This document shows, piece after piece, positions 7,096-13,874 of a stretch of DNA of 20,597 nt. Within the stretch, counting starts at the first letter, position 1; every line of letters starts with the position of its first letter. The translations under genes were made by a program, and so were the position numbers. The notes under the pieces were generated by a model. The model did not search any database. It worked only from the letters and a program-made list of their open reading frames with translations, and was not told the DNA's origin. The stretch is from Eubacterium sp. (GTDB lineage: Bacteria > Bacillota > Clostridia > Lachnospirales > Lachnospiraceae). Location of the stretch: assembly GCA_003486385.1 (NCBI GenBank), contig DNFT01000088.1, forward strand, positions 1 through 20,597. The letters are read 5' to 3'.

Positions 7096-7161
7096 CCGGG
7101 ACAGGGGTCTGACACCGGTGTCCCACATTGTTGGGACACCGGTGTCAGACCCCTGTCCCGG
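7096..7161. repeat. Perfect 30-bp inverted repeat between convergent genes (REP-like, likely bidirectional terminator)
   Basis: Bases 7096-7125 and 7132-7161 are exact reverse complements around a 6-nt loop (CATTGT). The arm holds GGGACAGGGGTCTG, shared with the palindrome at 191-199 onward, and an internal self-complementary ACACCGGTGT. It starts 10 nt after the MATE stop and ends 6 nt before the AEC stop on the other strand. It can act as a transcription barrier on both sides although no T-run follows; its shape and recurrence suggest a dispersed palindromic repeat. Confidence 0.9.
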
Positions 7162-7166
7162 AACTG

Positions 7167-8252
7167 TCAAATAAGCCCCATTACCTTCAACACGAATATC
7201 CACCCTGTGAGCGTCACTGATGACAGGAGCGTTGCCATAACCACTATGCTGGAGCTTAGCACCTCGTCATTACCCATATTCTTTGCCATTATGTAGCAGG
7301 TGACCGTGGTCGGTGAGCCGAGCATGACAAGAATTGCAACAAGTTCACTGCCACGGAAGCCGAACGCTATCGCAAACGGGAAAAATACGAGAGGTAGAAG
7401 CACCAGCTTTATAAAGGTGGCGATTGATGTGAGCTTAATCCTCTTAACCGCCTTCGCCCCCTCAAAGCCTGCGCCCACAACAAGAAGTGCCATGGGCGTT
7501 GCCGTCTGTGCTATGCTTGTCACTGCCTTCAGCGGTATTGCCGGAATGCTTATCCCGAATATTGAGAACGGCAGTCCAAGGAATATTCCTATTATGATTG
7601 GATTCTTAACCACGTTAATGCAGGCCTTTTTAATATTGGAGCCTTTGCTATTTCTGACTTCTTTTATTACACCTGCTGAATCTGCCTTTATCCCTCTATA
7701 ATTTCCGCTTATCCCTGACTTTTTTTCTACGGCGCTCTTTTTATGTATCTGATTTGATATATTATCGTCCGGCTTATTTTTTTCTGCCTCTTTCCCCATA
7801 TCCGACGAAAACGTCAATATAATCACCGAGAGAATATTATATAAAGGCACCGCCGACACAATCATAAGCGGAGCCATGCCTGAATTGCCGTATATGTTGT
7901 TGATAAATGCAATGCCGAGCACAGCCGCGCTTCCTCTCGCGCTCGCCTGTGTGAACGCACCGACCTGCGTCTTATCCTTGATAAAAATATAGCTGAGTCC
8001 CCATATCGCAAGAAACATTATGGTTGTTGTTATCATACAGAATAAAACAAAGGCCAGATTGAAATCTGACCTTATGTCCGCGGTTGCGATGTCCTTAAAC
8101 AGCAGCACGGGAAGTGCCACCTTAAATACATACTTATCTGCAACCTTATTAAATTCCTTGGTGAACAGACCAATCCGCATAAGGAACCAGCCCAGGACCA
8201 TAATGAGAAATATAGGCACTGTTGCATTGAGACTGAAAATAAAATCTGCCAT
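7167..8252 (-). CDS. AEC family (auxin efflux carrier type) permease
   Basis: The protein (361 aa from the ATG at 8252) has the AEC layout of two blocks of hydrophobic helices, about 5-150 and 210-361, with the conserved Ala-Leu-Pro-Val-Leu-Leu-Phe stretch at 46-52. Bacterial relatives move malate or other small organic anions; the substrate is not readable here. The start at 8252 is chosen because GAGG sits 6 nt before it; the ATG at 8264 overlaps that site. The central loop (about 151-209) is long and very hydrophilic. The gene begins 64 nt after the galT stop, so it may be co-transcribed with galT, but the gap carries repeats that could be its own control region. Confidence 0.88.
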   Translation of the reverse strand: MADFIFSLNATVPIFLIMVLGWFLMRIGLFTKEFNKVADKYVFKVALPVLLFKDIATADIRSDFNLAFVLFCMITTTIMFLAIWGLSYIFIKDKTQVGAFTQASARGSAAVLGIAFINNIYGNSGMAPLMIVSAVPLYNILSVIILTFSSDMGKEAEKNKPDDNISNQIHKKSAVEKKSGISGNYRGIKADSAGVIKEVRNSKGSNIKKACINVVKNPIIIGIFLGLPFSIFGISIPAIPLKAVTSIAQTATPMALLVVGAGFEGAKAVKRIKLTSIATFIKLVLLPLVFFPFAIAFGFRGSELVAILVMLGSPTTVTCYIMAKNMGNDEVLSSSIVVMATLLSSVTLTGWIFVLKVMGLI

Positions 8253-8269
8253 GATAATCCTCATTTCCT

Positions 8270-8299
8270 TAATTATTACTTAAGTAATTATTACTTAGG
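8270..8299. repeat. Tandem 15-bp repeats with a 14-bp palindrome ahead of the AEC gene
   Basis: TAATTATTACTTAAG (8270-8284) and TAATTATTACTTAGG (8285-8299) are adjacent copies differing at one base; a partial third copy (TAATT) follows. A perfect 14-bp palindrome, ATTACTTAAGTAAT, covers 8275-8288. The site ends 18 nt upstream of the AEC start codon, where an operator would be expected. Confidence 0.55.
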
Positions 8300-8316
8300 T
8301 AATTGCCGCAGATGGC

Positions 8317-9807
8317 TTACAGTGTAGCCGTAAATCTGTCAAATGCTGCCTGTCCCTTGACATCCCTCTTGAACACGCCCGCATCCTCGAGAACCTTCTT
8401 GAATACAATTCCAATCTCTTCCTTGAGAACTGCATCGACATTCTCAGCGTTGATTACAGGGTACTTAGGTCTGAAATCATCAACCCAGTCCGCATGCTTT
8501 TCTATCTTTTCGTTAGAGCGGATATCCTTGCCGTCCACGATATAATCCGAGAGAATCTCCATCTCCTCCTTGAGCCTTGATGGGAGAACCGCAAGTCCCA
8601 TGACCTCAATAAGTCCAATGTTCTCCTTCTTAATATGATGGAGTTCATTGTGAGGGTGATAAAGACCAAACGGACACTCAGGTGTTGTTATATTGTTGCG
8701 GAGTGCAAGGTCAAGCTCATACATATCGCCGCGCTTTCTCGCGATAGGTGTGATTGTGTTGTGCGGCTCGCCGTCTGTCTCGGCAAACACATAAGCCTCC
8801 TCGTCCGTGTAGCCTCTCCATGCCTTCAGGATGTGGTCTGCAAGGTCGATGATTCTCTTCTCATCCGTACAGCTGAGACGTATTACCGATAACGGCCACT
8901 TTACTATTCCTGCCTTGACATCCTCATACCCCTTGACAGTGAACTCTCTCTCCACAGGCGCCTTAGCCATGGCAAACTCATAGTTGCCGCCCTGAAAATG
9001 GTCATGTGAGAGAATTGAGCCGCCGACAATCGGAAGGTCTGCATTTGAACCGATAAAATAGTGCGGGAACAGCTTTATAAAATCAAAAAGCTTGACAAAT
9101 GTCGCTCTCTCAACCTTCATCGGAACATGCTGTCCGTTGAAAACGATGCAATGCTCATTGTAATATACATAAGGAGAGTACTGGAAGCCCCACTGTCCGC
9201 CGTTTATCGTTATAGGTATGATTCTGTGGTTTTCCCTTGCCGGATGATTGGTGCGGCCTGCGTACCCCTCATTCTCGCGGCAGAGCTGGCACTTCGGATA
9301 ACCGCTCTGCTTGGCAAGCTTTGCAGCGGCAATCGCCTTAGGGTCCTTCTCCGGCTTGGACAGATTGATTGTGATATCAATATCGCCATACTCCGTCTTG
9401 GTCACCCACTTCATATCCTTGCACACACGGTATCTTCTTATATAATCCGAATCGCGGCTCAGCTTATAGTAATAATTCGTAGCTTCCTCAGGCGAAGCTG
9501 CATATTTCTCCTTAAATGTCTTTATAACCTGTGATGGTCTTGGCACAAGACAGTTCATAAGCCTTGTGTCAAATAAATCCCTGTACACAACACTATCCTC
9601 AATAAGTCCCTTCTCGACCGCATAGTCAAGAAGCTCTTTAAGGACAGGTTCAAGCTCCACCTTCTCATAGCTTTCTTCCGGTTCCTCATAATCATCAAGC
9701 TTTAAGACATCCAGAATAAGATTTGTCGAATAAATCTTCTCCTCCTCTGAAATCAAACCGGTTTCCATTCCGTATGTAACCAATTTTTTTATTGCCTCGT
9801 ATACCAT
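8317..9807 (-). CDS. galT: Galactose-1-phosphate uridylyltransferase, class II
   Basis: GalT exchanges UMP between UDP-glucose and galactose-1-phosphate in the Leloir pathway. At 496 aa, with an all-helical N-terminal part and the Lys-Pro-Glu-Lys-Asp-Pro-Lys stretch (151-157), this is the long Gram-positive form rather than the ~350-aa class I enzyme. The conserved Ser-His-Asp-His-Phe-Gln-Gly-Gly motif (267-274) supplies the active-site histidines, and Cys173/Cys176 form a CxxC. The start at 9807 has GGAGG 8 nt upstream; a start at 9822 would place that site inside the gene. It lies downstream of galK and a glycosyltransferase-like gene but has its own promoter, with a palindrome further upstream. 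galE is absent from the window. Confidence 0.95.
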   Translation of the reverse strand: MVYEAIKKLVTYGMETGLISEEEKIYSTNLILDVLKLDDYEEPEESYEKVELEPVLKELLDYAVEKGLIEDSVVYRDLFDTRLMNCLVPRPSQVIKTFKEKYAASPEEATNYYYKLSRDSDYIRRYRVCKDMKWVTKTEYGDIDITINLSKPEKDPKAIAAAKLAKQSGYPKCQLCRENEGYAGRTNHPARENHRIIPITINGGQWGFQYSPYVYYNEHCIVFNGQHVPMKVERATFVKLFDFIKLFPHYFIGSNADLPIVGGSILSHDHFQGGNYEFAMAKAPVEREFTVKGYEDVKAGIVKWPLSVIRLSCTDEKRIIDLADHILKAWRGYTDEEAYVFAETDGEPHNTITPIARKRGDMYELDLALRNNITTPECPFGLYHPHNELHHIKKENIGLIEVMGLAVLPSRLKEEMEILSDYIVDGKDIRSNEKIEKHADWVDDFRPKYPVINAENVDAVLKEEIGIVFKKVLEDAGVFKRDVKGQAAFDRFTATL

Positions 9808-9834
9808 GGCACACACCTCCACGCCTACAATTTT

Positions 9835-9864
9835 ATATTAATTAAAACATTTTAATCTTTACAA
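9835..9864 (-). promoter_or_regulatory. Promoter of galT
   Basis: On the minus strand TTGTAA (9859-9864), 18 nt, TAATAT (9835-9840), inside a strongly AT-rich stretch. The start would be near 9828, with the ribosome site GGAGG at 9816-9820. Confidence 0.6.
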
Positions 9865-9900
9865 ATAGTAATGAAGAACTCGCTTTTGCGTGTTTTCTGA

Positions 9901-9920
9901 TAGTTCAGCCGGTTGAACTA
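9901..9920. promoter_or_regulatory. 20-bp palindrome upstream of galT, possible LacI/GalR-type operator
   Basis: TAGTTCAGCC followed by GGTTGAACTA reads as a palindrome with a single mismatched pair and a central C-G step, the symmetry typical of LacI/GalR-family operators. It lies about 80 bp upstream of the predicted galT start. It does not match the cre consensus. No regulator gene is nearby, and no T-run makes it a terminator. Confidence 0.45.
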
Positions 9921-9991
9921 ATGTGAAATCGCAATACATCTTAGACTGTGTTTTTTACTGTCTTAACCTAGCCTTTTATCTGTGTCCTTCA

Positions 9992-10906
9992 CTATGCCTT
10001 ACCCAAAATCCTCTTAAGCTTCCTGACAACCTTCTTAAAAAAGCTCGGATAATATATGTCCTTCTGAACCGCTATGTCGTAATCTATATCACGTTCAACC
10101 TTATCCCTGAATTTAATCGGAAAATGATATGCACCTGCGTGCATTTCCTCTCCGGGTCCCTTGGTGTGGGTGGCATCCTCGCGGTTCATGCCGATATTAT
10201 TGATAAGGTTAACATTCGGCACAACACACAGTCCATCGTTCTCCGCAAGACAGAGCATAAGCTGATAATCCCATGTATCAAGCCTGCCCTCATATATCAG
10301 GTCAAGCTCCTTCTCAACATAATCTGCCTTTGCATCCATAAATACCTTATGCATAAGACCCTCCGCCTTGCGCTGTGGCCAGTTCTTAAGAGTCACATCA
10401 TACTTTTCCCATGTGCTTCTCCATGTGCCCCAGCCCCATATATAGTTGTCCGCTGTAAAAAGATAATCATAAGGCGTCTTATAATTCTCAAGCTTCTTGT
10501 GAGCGCCGACCATCATCACCTTCGGATCATTTCTGTAATGCTCAAGCATCTCCTGGCAGAATCTGAAAAAAGATATGTCAAGAAGCACGTCATCCTCGAT
10601 GATGATTGCCTCCTCCTCATGCTCGAATACCCAGCTTATGCCTGAGGATACACGATTCTTGCAGCCCATGTTTTTCTCCGCATAGTTCTTGTGAACCTCA
10701 CAGTCCCAGTCCACATGCGTGTCAAGGAACTCCCTGACAGCCGCCACCTTCTCGGCATCCCCCTCCTTGGCAGGTCTTGCCGCATCGCAGATAAGATATA
10801 ATCTTGGCGGCTTAATCTCCCTGATTCGCTCAAATACAACCTGTGTTGTGTCAAGCCTGTTATATACAAAGAAGGCAATCGCTGTCTTCATCACAAAATC
10901 ACTCAC
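9992..10906 (-). CDS. Glycosyltransferase-like protein (GT-A fold, GlcNAc-transferase-type)
   Basis: The 304-residue protein has the start of a GT-A nucleotide-sugar fold: a first strand Ala-Ile-Ala-Phe-Phe-Val-Tyr-Asn-Arg (9-17) and a second at 36-40. A block Asn-Met-Gly-Cys (79-82) leads into Ile-Ile-Ile-Glu-Asp-Asp-Val (101-107), where Glu-Asp-Asp stands at the metal-binding DXD position. A Trp/Gly-rich acceptor region follows (157-167). Relatives are often annotated hemolysin activation protein or HlpA-like without support. GTG at 10906 is preferred because AGGAG (10913-10917) is 6 nt away; ATG at 10891 is too far. The Lys/Arg-rich C-terminus may contact the membrane. It sits between galK and galT; donor and acceptor sugars are unknown. 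Confidence 0.75.
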   Translation of the reverse strand: MSDFVMKTAIAFFVYNRLDTTQVVFERIREIKPPRLYLICDAARPAKEGDAEKVAAVREFLDTHVDWDCEVHKNYAEKNMGCKNRVSSGISWVFEHEEEAIIIEDDVLLDISFFRFCQEMLEHYRNDPKVMMVGAHKKLENYKTPYDYLFTADNYIWGWGTWRSTWEKYDVTLKNWPQRKAEGLMHKVFMDAKADYVEKELDLIYEGRLDTWDYQLMLCLAENDGLCVVPNVNLINNIGMNREDATHTKGPGEEMHAGAYHFPIKFRDKVERDIDYDIAVQKDIYYPSFFKKVVRKLKRILGKA

Positions 10907-10951
10907 AATACACTCCTATCCATATTAAATACTTATTATGACAAAATACCT

Positions 10952-10981
10952 CTGCATAATGCGGAAAATTCTGCAATGCAG
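10952..10981. other. Imperfect hairpin between galK and the glycosyltransferase gene
   Basis: CTGCAT (10952-10957) pairs with ATGCAG (10976-10981), and an inner stem (10960-10966 with 10969-10975, one G-T) continues after a 2-base bulge. On the minus strand a T-rich stretch follows (GGTATTTTGTC). It may be a weak galK terminator or attenuator before the next gene. The rest of the 176-bp gap showed no convincing promoter. Confidence 0.4.
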
Positions 10982-11082
10982 CATATCCTGAACCCGTTCT
11001 GAGTATAGATTCACTGTCATAAGCGTATAATCTAATATATTTAACTAATTCTCTATAATCGTCTCCACTGCCATATCATACT

Positions 11083-12246
11083 TTAGAGTACTACCGGGCC
11101 ACCGCCGATATCAGCGACATAGAAGTCTGCGGCATAGCCTATCGTATCCTTATACTCCTTACCAACCTTCTCAATGAAGTTATCGATGGCATCTGTCTTT
11201 ACAATGCTTACTGTACATCCTCCGAATCCGGCACCTGTCATACGTGAACCGATGACACCCGGCTGCTTAAGTGCCGCTGCCACCAAAGTATCAAGCTCCT
11301 TGCCTGTGACCTCGTAATCCTCCCTCAATGACGTGTCGGAAGCAACCATAAGTCTTCCGAACTCCTCAATGTCTCCGGCTCTTAATGCCTTCACTGCCTT
11401 GATTGTTCTCTGGTTCTCATATACAGCATGCTTAGCACGCTTCTGACGAACCTCACTCTTTATTGCAGACTTATAGCGTTCAAATGCCTCCTCAGTGAGG
11501 TCGCCAAGCGTCTTGATATCTATAACCTTCTGAAGCTCCTCAAGTGCCTCCTCACATTCAGCACGTCTTTCATTGTACTTAGAATCGCCCAAGCCCCTCT
11601 TCTTATTGCTGCATGCTATTACTATCTTGGCATTGTCAAGCTTAACCGGGGCATACTCATAAGAAAGGTTAGATGTGTCAAGGAAAATAGCGTGTCCCTC
11701 TTTACCCATCGCAATTGCAAACTGATCCATAATTCCGCAGTTGACCTTGTTAAACTTATTCTCAGCGAACTGGCTGATAAGTGCCATGTCTATAAAATCC
11801 GTACTAAAACCAAAGGTATCCTTAAGCACAAGTGCGGTGAGTACCTCTATGGATGCTGATGATGAAAGTCCTGAGCCATTAGGTATATTTCCCAGATAGC
11901 ACATATCAAAACCCTTGTCAAAATGGTAGCCCTTCTGCATATAAGCCCACATGACACCCTTCGGATAATTCGTCCAGTCTGCCGCCTTATCCCATACAAG
12001 GTCATCAAGCGATGTCTCTATAACCCCGAGCTTATCGAAGTTAGCTGAATAAAAGCGAAGCTTATTGTCATCCCTGCGTCTTACAGCAGCGTAGGTTCCC
12101 ATTGTGAGTGCACATGGAAAAACATGACCTCCATTGTAATCTGTATGCTCACCGATAAGATTAACTCTTCCCGGTGCAAAGTATACCTTGACATCTCTGT
12201 CTTCACCATATACCCTCTTAAATTCCTGAAGCATCTTCTCCTTCAT
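11083..12246 (-). CDS. galK: Galactokinase
   Basis: Galactokinase phosphorylates galactose with ATP to give galactose-1-phosphate for GalT. All GHMP-kinase motifs are present in 387 aa. The galactokinase signature with Gly-Glu-His-Thr-Asp-Tyr lies at 26-40. The ATP-binding Gly-Ser-Gly-Leu-Ser-Ser-Ser-Ala-Ser is at 124-132, the probable catalytic Asp at 174 is in Gly-Ile-Met-Asp-Gln-Phe, and motif 3 with Gly-Ala-Gly-Phe-Gly-Gly is at 338-343. GGAGG stands 7 nt before the ATG. The leader contains a hairpin (12287-12291 with 12309-12313) near the predicted 5' end and a tandem 9-mer (12263-12280). The gene is separated from spoVG by a terminator and is read from its own strong promoter. Confidence 0.96.
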   Translation of the reverse strand: MKEKMLQEFKRVYGEDRDVKVYFAPGRVNLIGEHTDYNGGHVFPCALTMGTYAAVRRRDDNKLRFYSANFDKLGVIETSLDDLVWDKAADWTNYPKGVMWAYMQKGYHFDKGFDMCYLGNIPNGSGLSSSASIEVLTALVLKDTFGFSTDFIDMALISQFAENKFNKVNCGIMDQFAIAMGKEGHAIFLDTSNLSYEYAPVKLDNAKIVIACSNKKRGLGDSKYNERRAECEEALEELQKVIDIKTLGDLTEEAFERYKSAIKSEVRQKRAKHAVYENQRTIKAVKALRAGDIEEFGRLMVASDTSLREDYEVTGKELDTLVAAALKQPGVIGSRMTGAGFGGCTVSIVKTDAIDNFIEKVGKEYKDTIGYAADFYVADIGGGPVVL

Positions 12247-12321
12247 AGCCCTACCTCCATCTTATAGTGTGTATAGTGTGGATATTGTTGCCGTCATACC
12301 GAACGTAAGCAACCTACAGTA

Positions 12322-12350
12322 ATTATAGTATAATGTGAATTTTTTATCAA
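12322..12350 (-). promoter_or_regulatory. Strong sigma-A promoter of galK
   Basis: On the minus strand TTGATA (12345-12350), exactly 17 nt, TATAAT (12322-12327). The start near 12315 gives a leader of about 70 nt that begins with a short hairpin. Confidence 0.8.
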
Positions 12351-12388
12351 CATTTTTATACTTTAATAGAAAGCTGCCCATGGATAGC

Positions 12389-12416
12389 AAAAGGAGCCGA
12401 GTTTCCCCGACCCCTT
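12389..12416 (-). terminator. Terminator after spoVG
   Basis: On the minus strand an 11-bp stem (12406-12416 with 12391-12401, three G-T pairs) closes a GAAA tetraloop and runs into TTTT (12392-12389). It lies 29 nt after the spoVG stop and would end the glgC-glgD-spoVG transcript. Confidence 0.75.
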
Positions 12417-12445
12417 CGCTGTGATGTCTGCTATAGTAAAATAAT

Positions 12446-12715
12446 CTATATGCTTTCTTCTGCCACTGCCTTATCATAAGCCTCCAATATCGCATTGGAT
12501 ATCATATCCCTCGTAGCTGAGCTTATAGGATGTGCAATGTCCCTGTACTCCCCTTCTGCCGACTTCTTGCTTGGCATGGCGATGAATAAACCCTTCTCTC
12601 CCTCTATTACCTTAATATCATGTACAACAAACTCATTGTCAAATGTCACTGAGACAACTGCCTTCATTTTGCTGTCCTTTGATACCATTCTTACCCTCAC
12701 GTCTGTAACCTGCAT
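12446..12715 (-). CDS. spoVG: SpoVG family RNA/DNA-binding regulator
   Basis: SpoVG is a small nucleic-acid-binding regulator; in Bacillus it affects septation during sporulation and in Staphylococcus and Listeria it affects surface and stress genes. The 89-aa protein has the family start (Met-Gln-Val-Thr-Asp-Val-Arg), the central Gly-Leu-Phe-Ile-Ala-Met-Pro-Ser-Lys (43-51) and Asp-Ile-Ala-His-Pro-Ile (59-64). GGAGGG is 5 nt before the ATG. Only 37 nt separate it from the glgD stop, with no terminator but a short stem (CTACA/TGTAG) between, so it is probably the last gene of the glgCD transcript. Its presence does not prove spore formation. Confidence 0.95.
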   Translation of the reverse strand: MQVTDVRVRMVSKDSKMKAVVSVTFDNEFVVHDIKVIEGEKGLFIAMPSKKSAEGEYRDIAHPISSATRDMISNAILEAYDKAVAEESI

Positions 12716-12752
12716 ATCAACCCTCCATATATGTCTACACCACGATGTAGCT

Positions 12753-13874
12753 TTATAAGCCGTATCTTTCGTTCTTTTCCACTACAACCTTTACCTTGCC
12801 GTCCTCACCTGCATATCTGCAATTGGAACGAATTGTATCCCTGCTCTCAACTATACAGTTCTCGATGACTGTATTATCACCGATATATACATCATTGAGA
12901 ATAATCGAGTTACGAATCACACAATTATTTCCAACGAATACCTTCTTGAACAATACGGAATTCTCAACCGTGCCATTTATAATACATCCGCTGGCAACAA
13001 GTGAATTCTTGACCTCTGAACCCGGATTATACTTAGCAGGCGGAAGATCATCCACCTTAGAGTAGATATCCGGATACTGGTTAAAGAAGAACTCCCTCAC
13101 ATCCCTCTTTAAGAAATCCATGTTGGTCTTATAATAAGCGTCCACTGTCGAAATATTGTTCCAGTAGCTGTCAAGCTTATATCCGTACACTCTCTTGATA
13201 TTCTTATACCTTATAAGAATATCCTTTACGAAATCATATCTGTCCTCGGAAGCAGCCTTTTCAAGAAGCTCAATAAGCTGGCGTCTTCTTATTATATAGA
13301 TACCTGTGGAGACAATATTTCCCTCAGCCTCAATCGGCTTCTCCTCAAAATCAGTGATTCTCATATCCTGATTCATACGGACAACACCAAAACGGTTAGC
13401 GTCCTCGCCTGCCGGAAGCTCCTTTACAACAACCGTGATGTCCGCCTTCTTCTCTATATGGTACTCAAGCACCTTTGCGAAATCAAGCTTATAGACACCA
13501 TCGCCTGAGGCAATTACAACATAAGGCTCATGGCTGTTCTTTAAGAAGTCAATATTCTGATACATGCTGTCGGCAGTTCCTCTGTACCACACACTGTTAT
13601 CGGCAGTTATTGTTGGATTGAATACATAGAGTCCACCTTGCTTACGTCCGAAATCCCACCACTTGGATGAGCTGAGATGGTCATTGAGGCTGCGTGCATT
13701 ATACTGTGTGATAACCGCAACCTTCTGTATATGTGAATTGGACATATTGCTGAGTGCAAAATCAATACTTCTGTAGCTTCCCGCTATCGGCATAGCTGCA
13801 ACTGCCCTTCTGCTGGTGAGCTCCTTCATCGCCTTATTATTTCCGCCTGCTAATACAAGTCCTATCGCTCTCAT
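12753..13874 (-). CDS. glgD: GlgD, non-catalytic-type subunit of ADP-glucose pyrophosphorylase
   Basis: GlgD (373 aa) is the GlgC paralogue found in Firmicutes that associates with GlgC and raises its activity. The N-terminal nucleotidyltransferase fold is kept but key parts are changed. The nucleotide loop reads Leu-Ala-Gly-Gly-Asn-Asn-Lys (8-14) instead of Gly-Gly-Gln-Gly-Ser-Arg. The strand that holds the catalytic Asp in GlgC reads Ser-Gly-Asp-Gly-Val-Tyr-Lys (123-129), with Gly replacing His. The C-terminal third (about 285-360) is a left-handed beta-helix of hexapeptide repeats. Its ATG overlaps the glgC TGA (ATGA), with GGGAGG inside glgC, so translation is coupled. It is followed closely by spoVG. 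Confidence 0.93.
   Translation of the reverse strand: MRAIGLVLAGGNNKAMKELTSRRAVAAMPIAGSYRSIDFALSNMSNSHIQKVAVITQYNARSLNDHLSSSKWWDFGRKQGGLYVFNPTITADNSVWYRGTADSMYQNIDFLKNSHEPYVVIASGDGVYKLDFAKVLEYHIEKKADITVVVKELPAGEDANRFGVVRMNQDMRITDFEEKPIEAEGNIVSTGIYIIRRRQLIELLEKAASEDRYDFVKDILIRYKNIKRVYGYKLDSYWNNISTVDAYYKTNMDFLKRDVREFFFNQYPDIYSKVDDLPPAKYNPGSEVKNSLVASGCIINGTVENSVLFKKVFVGNNCVIRNSIILNDVYIGDNTVIENCIVESRDTIRSNCRYAGEDGKVKVVVEKNERYGL

Noticed and set aside
9901..9920. Catabolite-response element (cre) for CcpA
   Set aside because: The palindrome fails at several fixed positions of the cre consensus.
9923..10645. Plus-strand open frame of 240 codons opposite the glycosyltransferase gene
   Set aside because: It is antisense to a well-supported gene, lacks a ribosome site and its cysteine/leucine-rich sequence is typical of a shadow frame.
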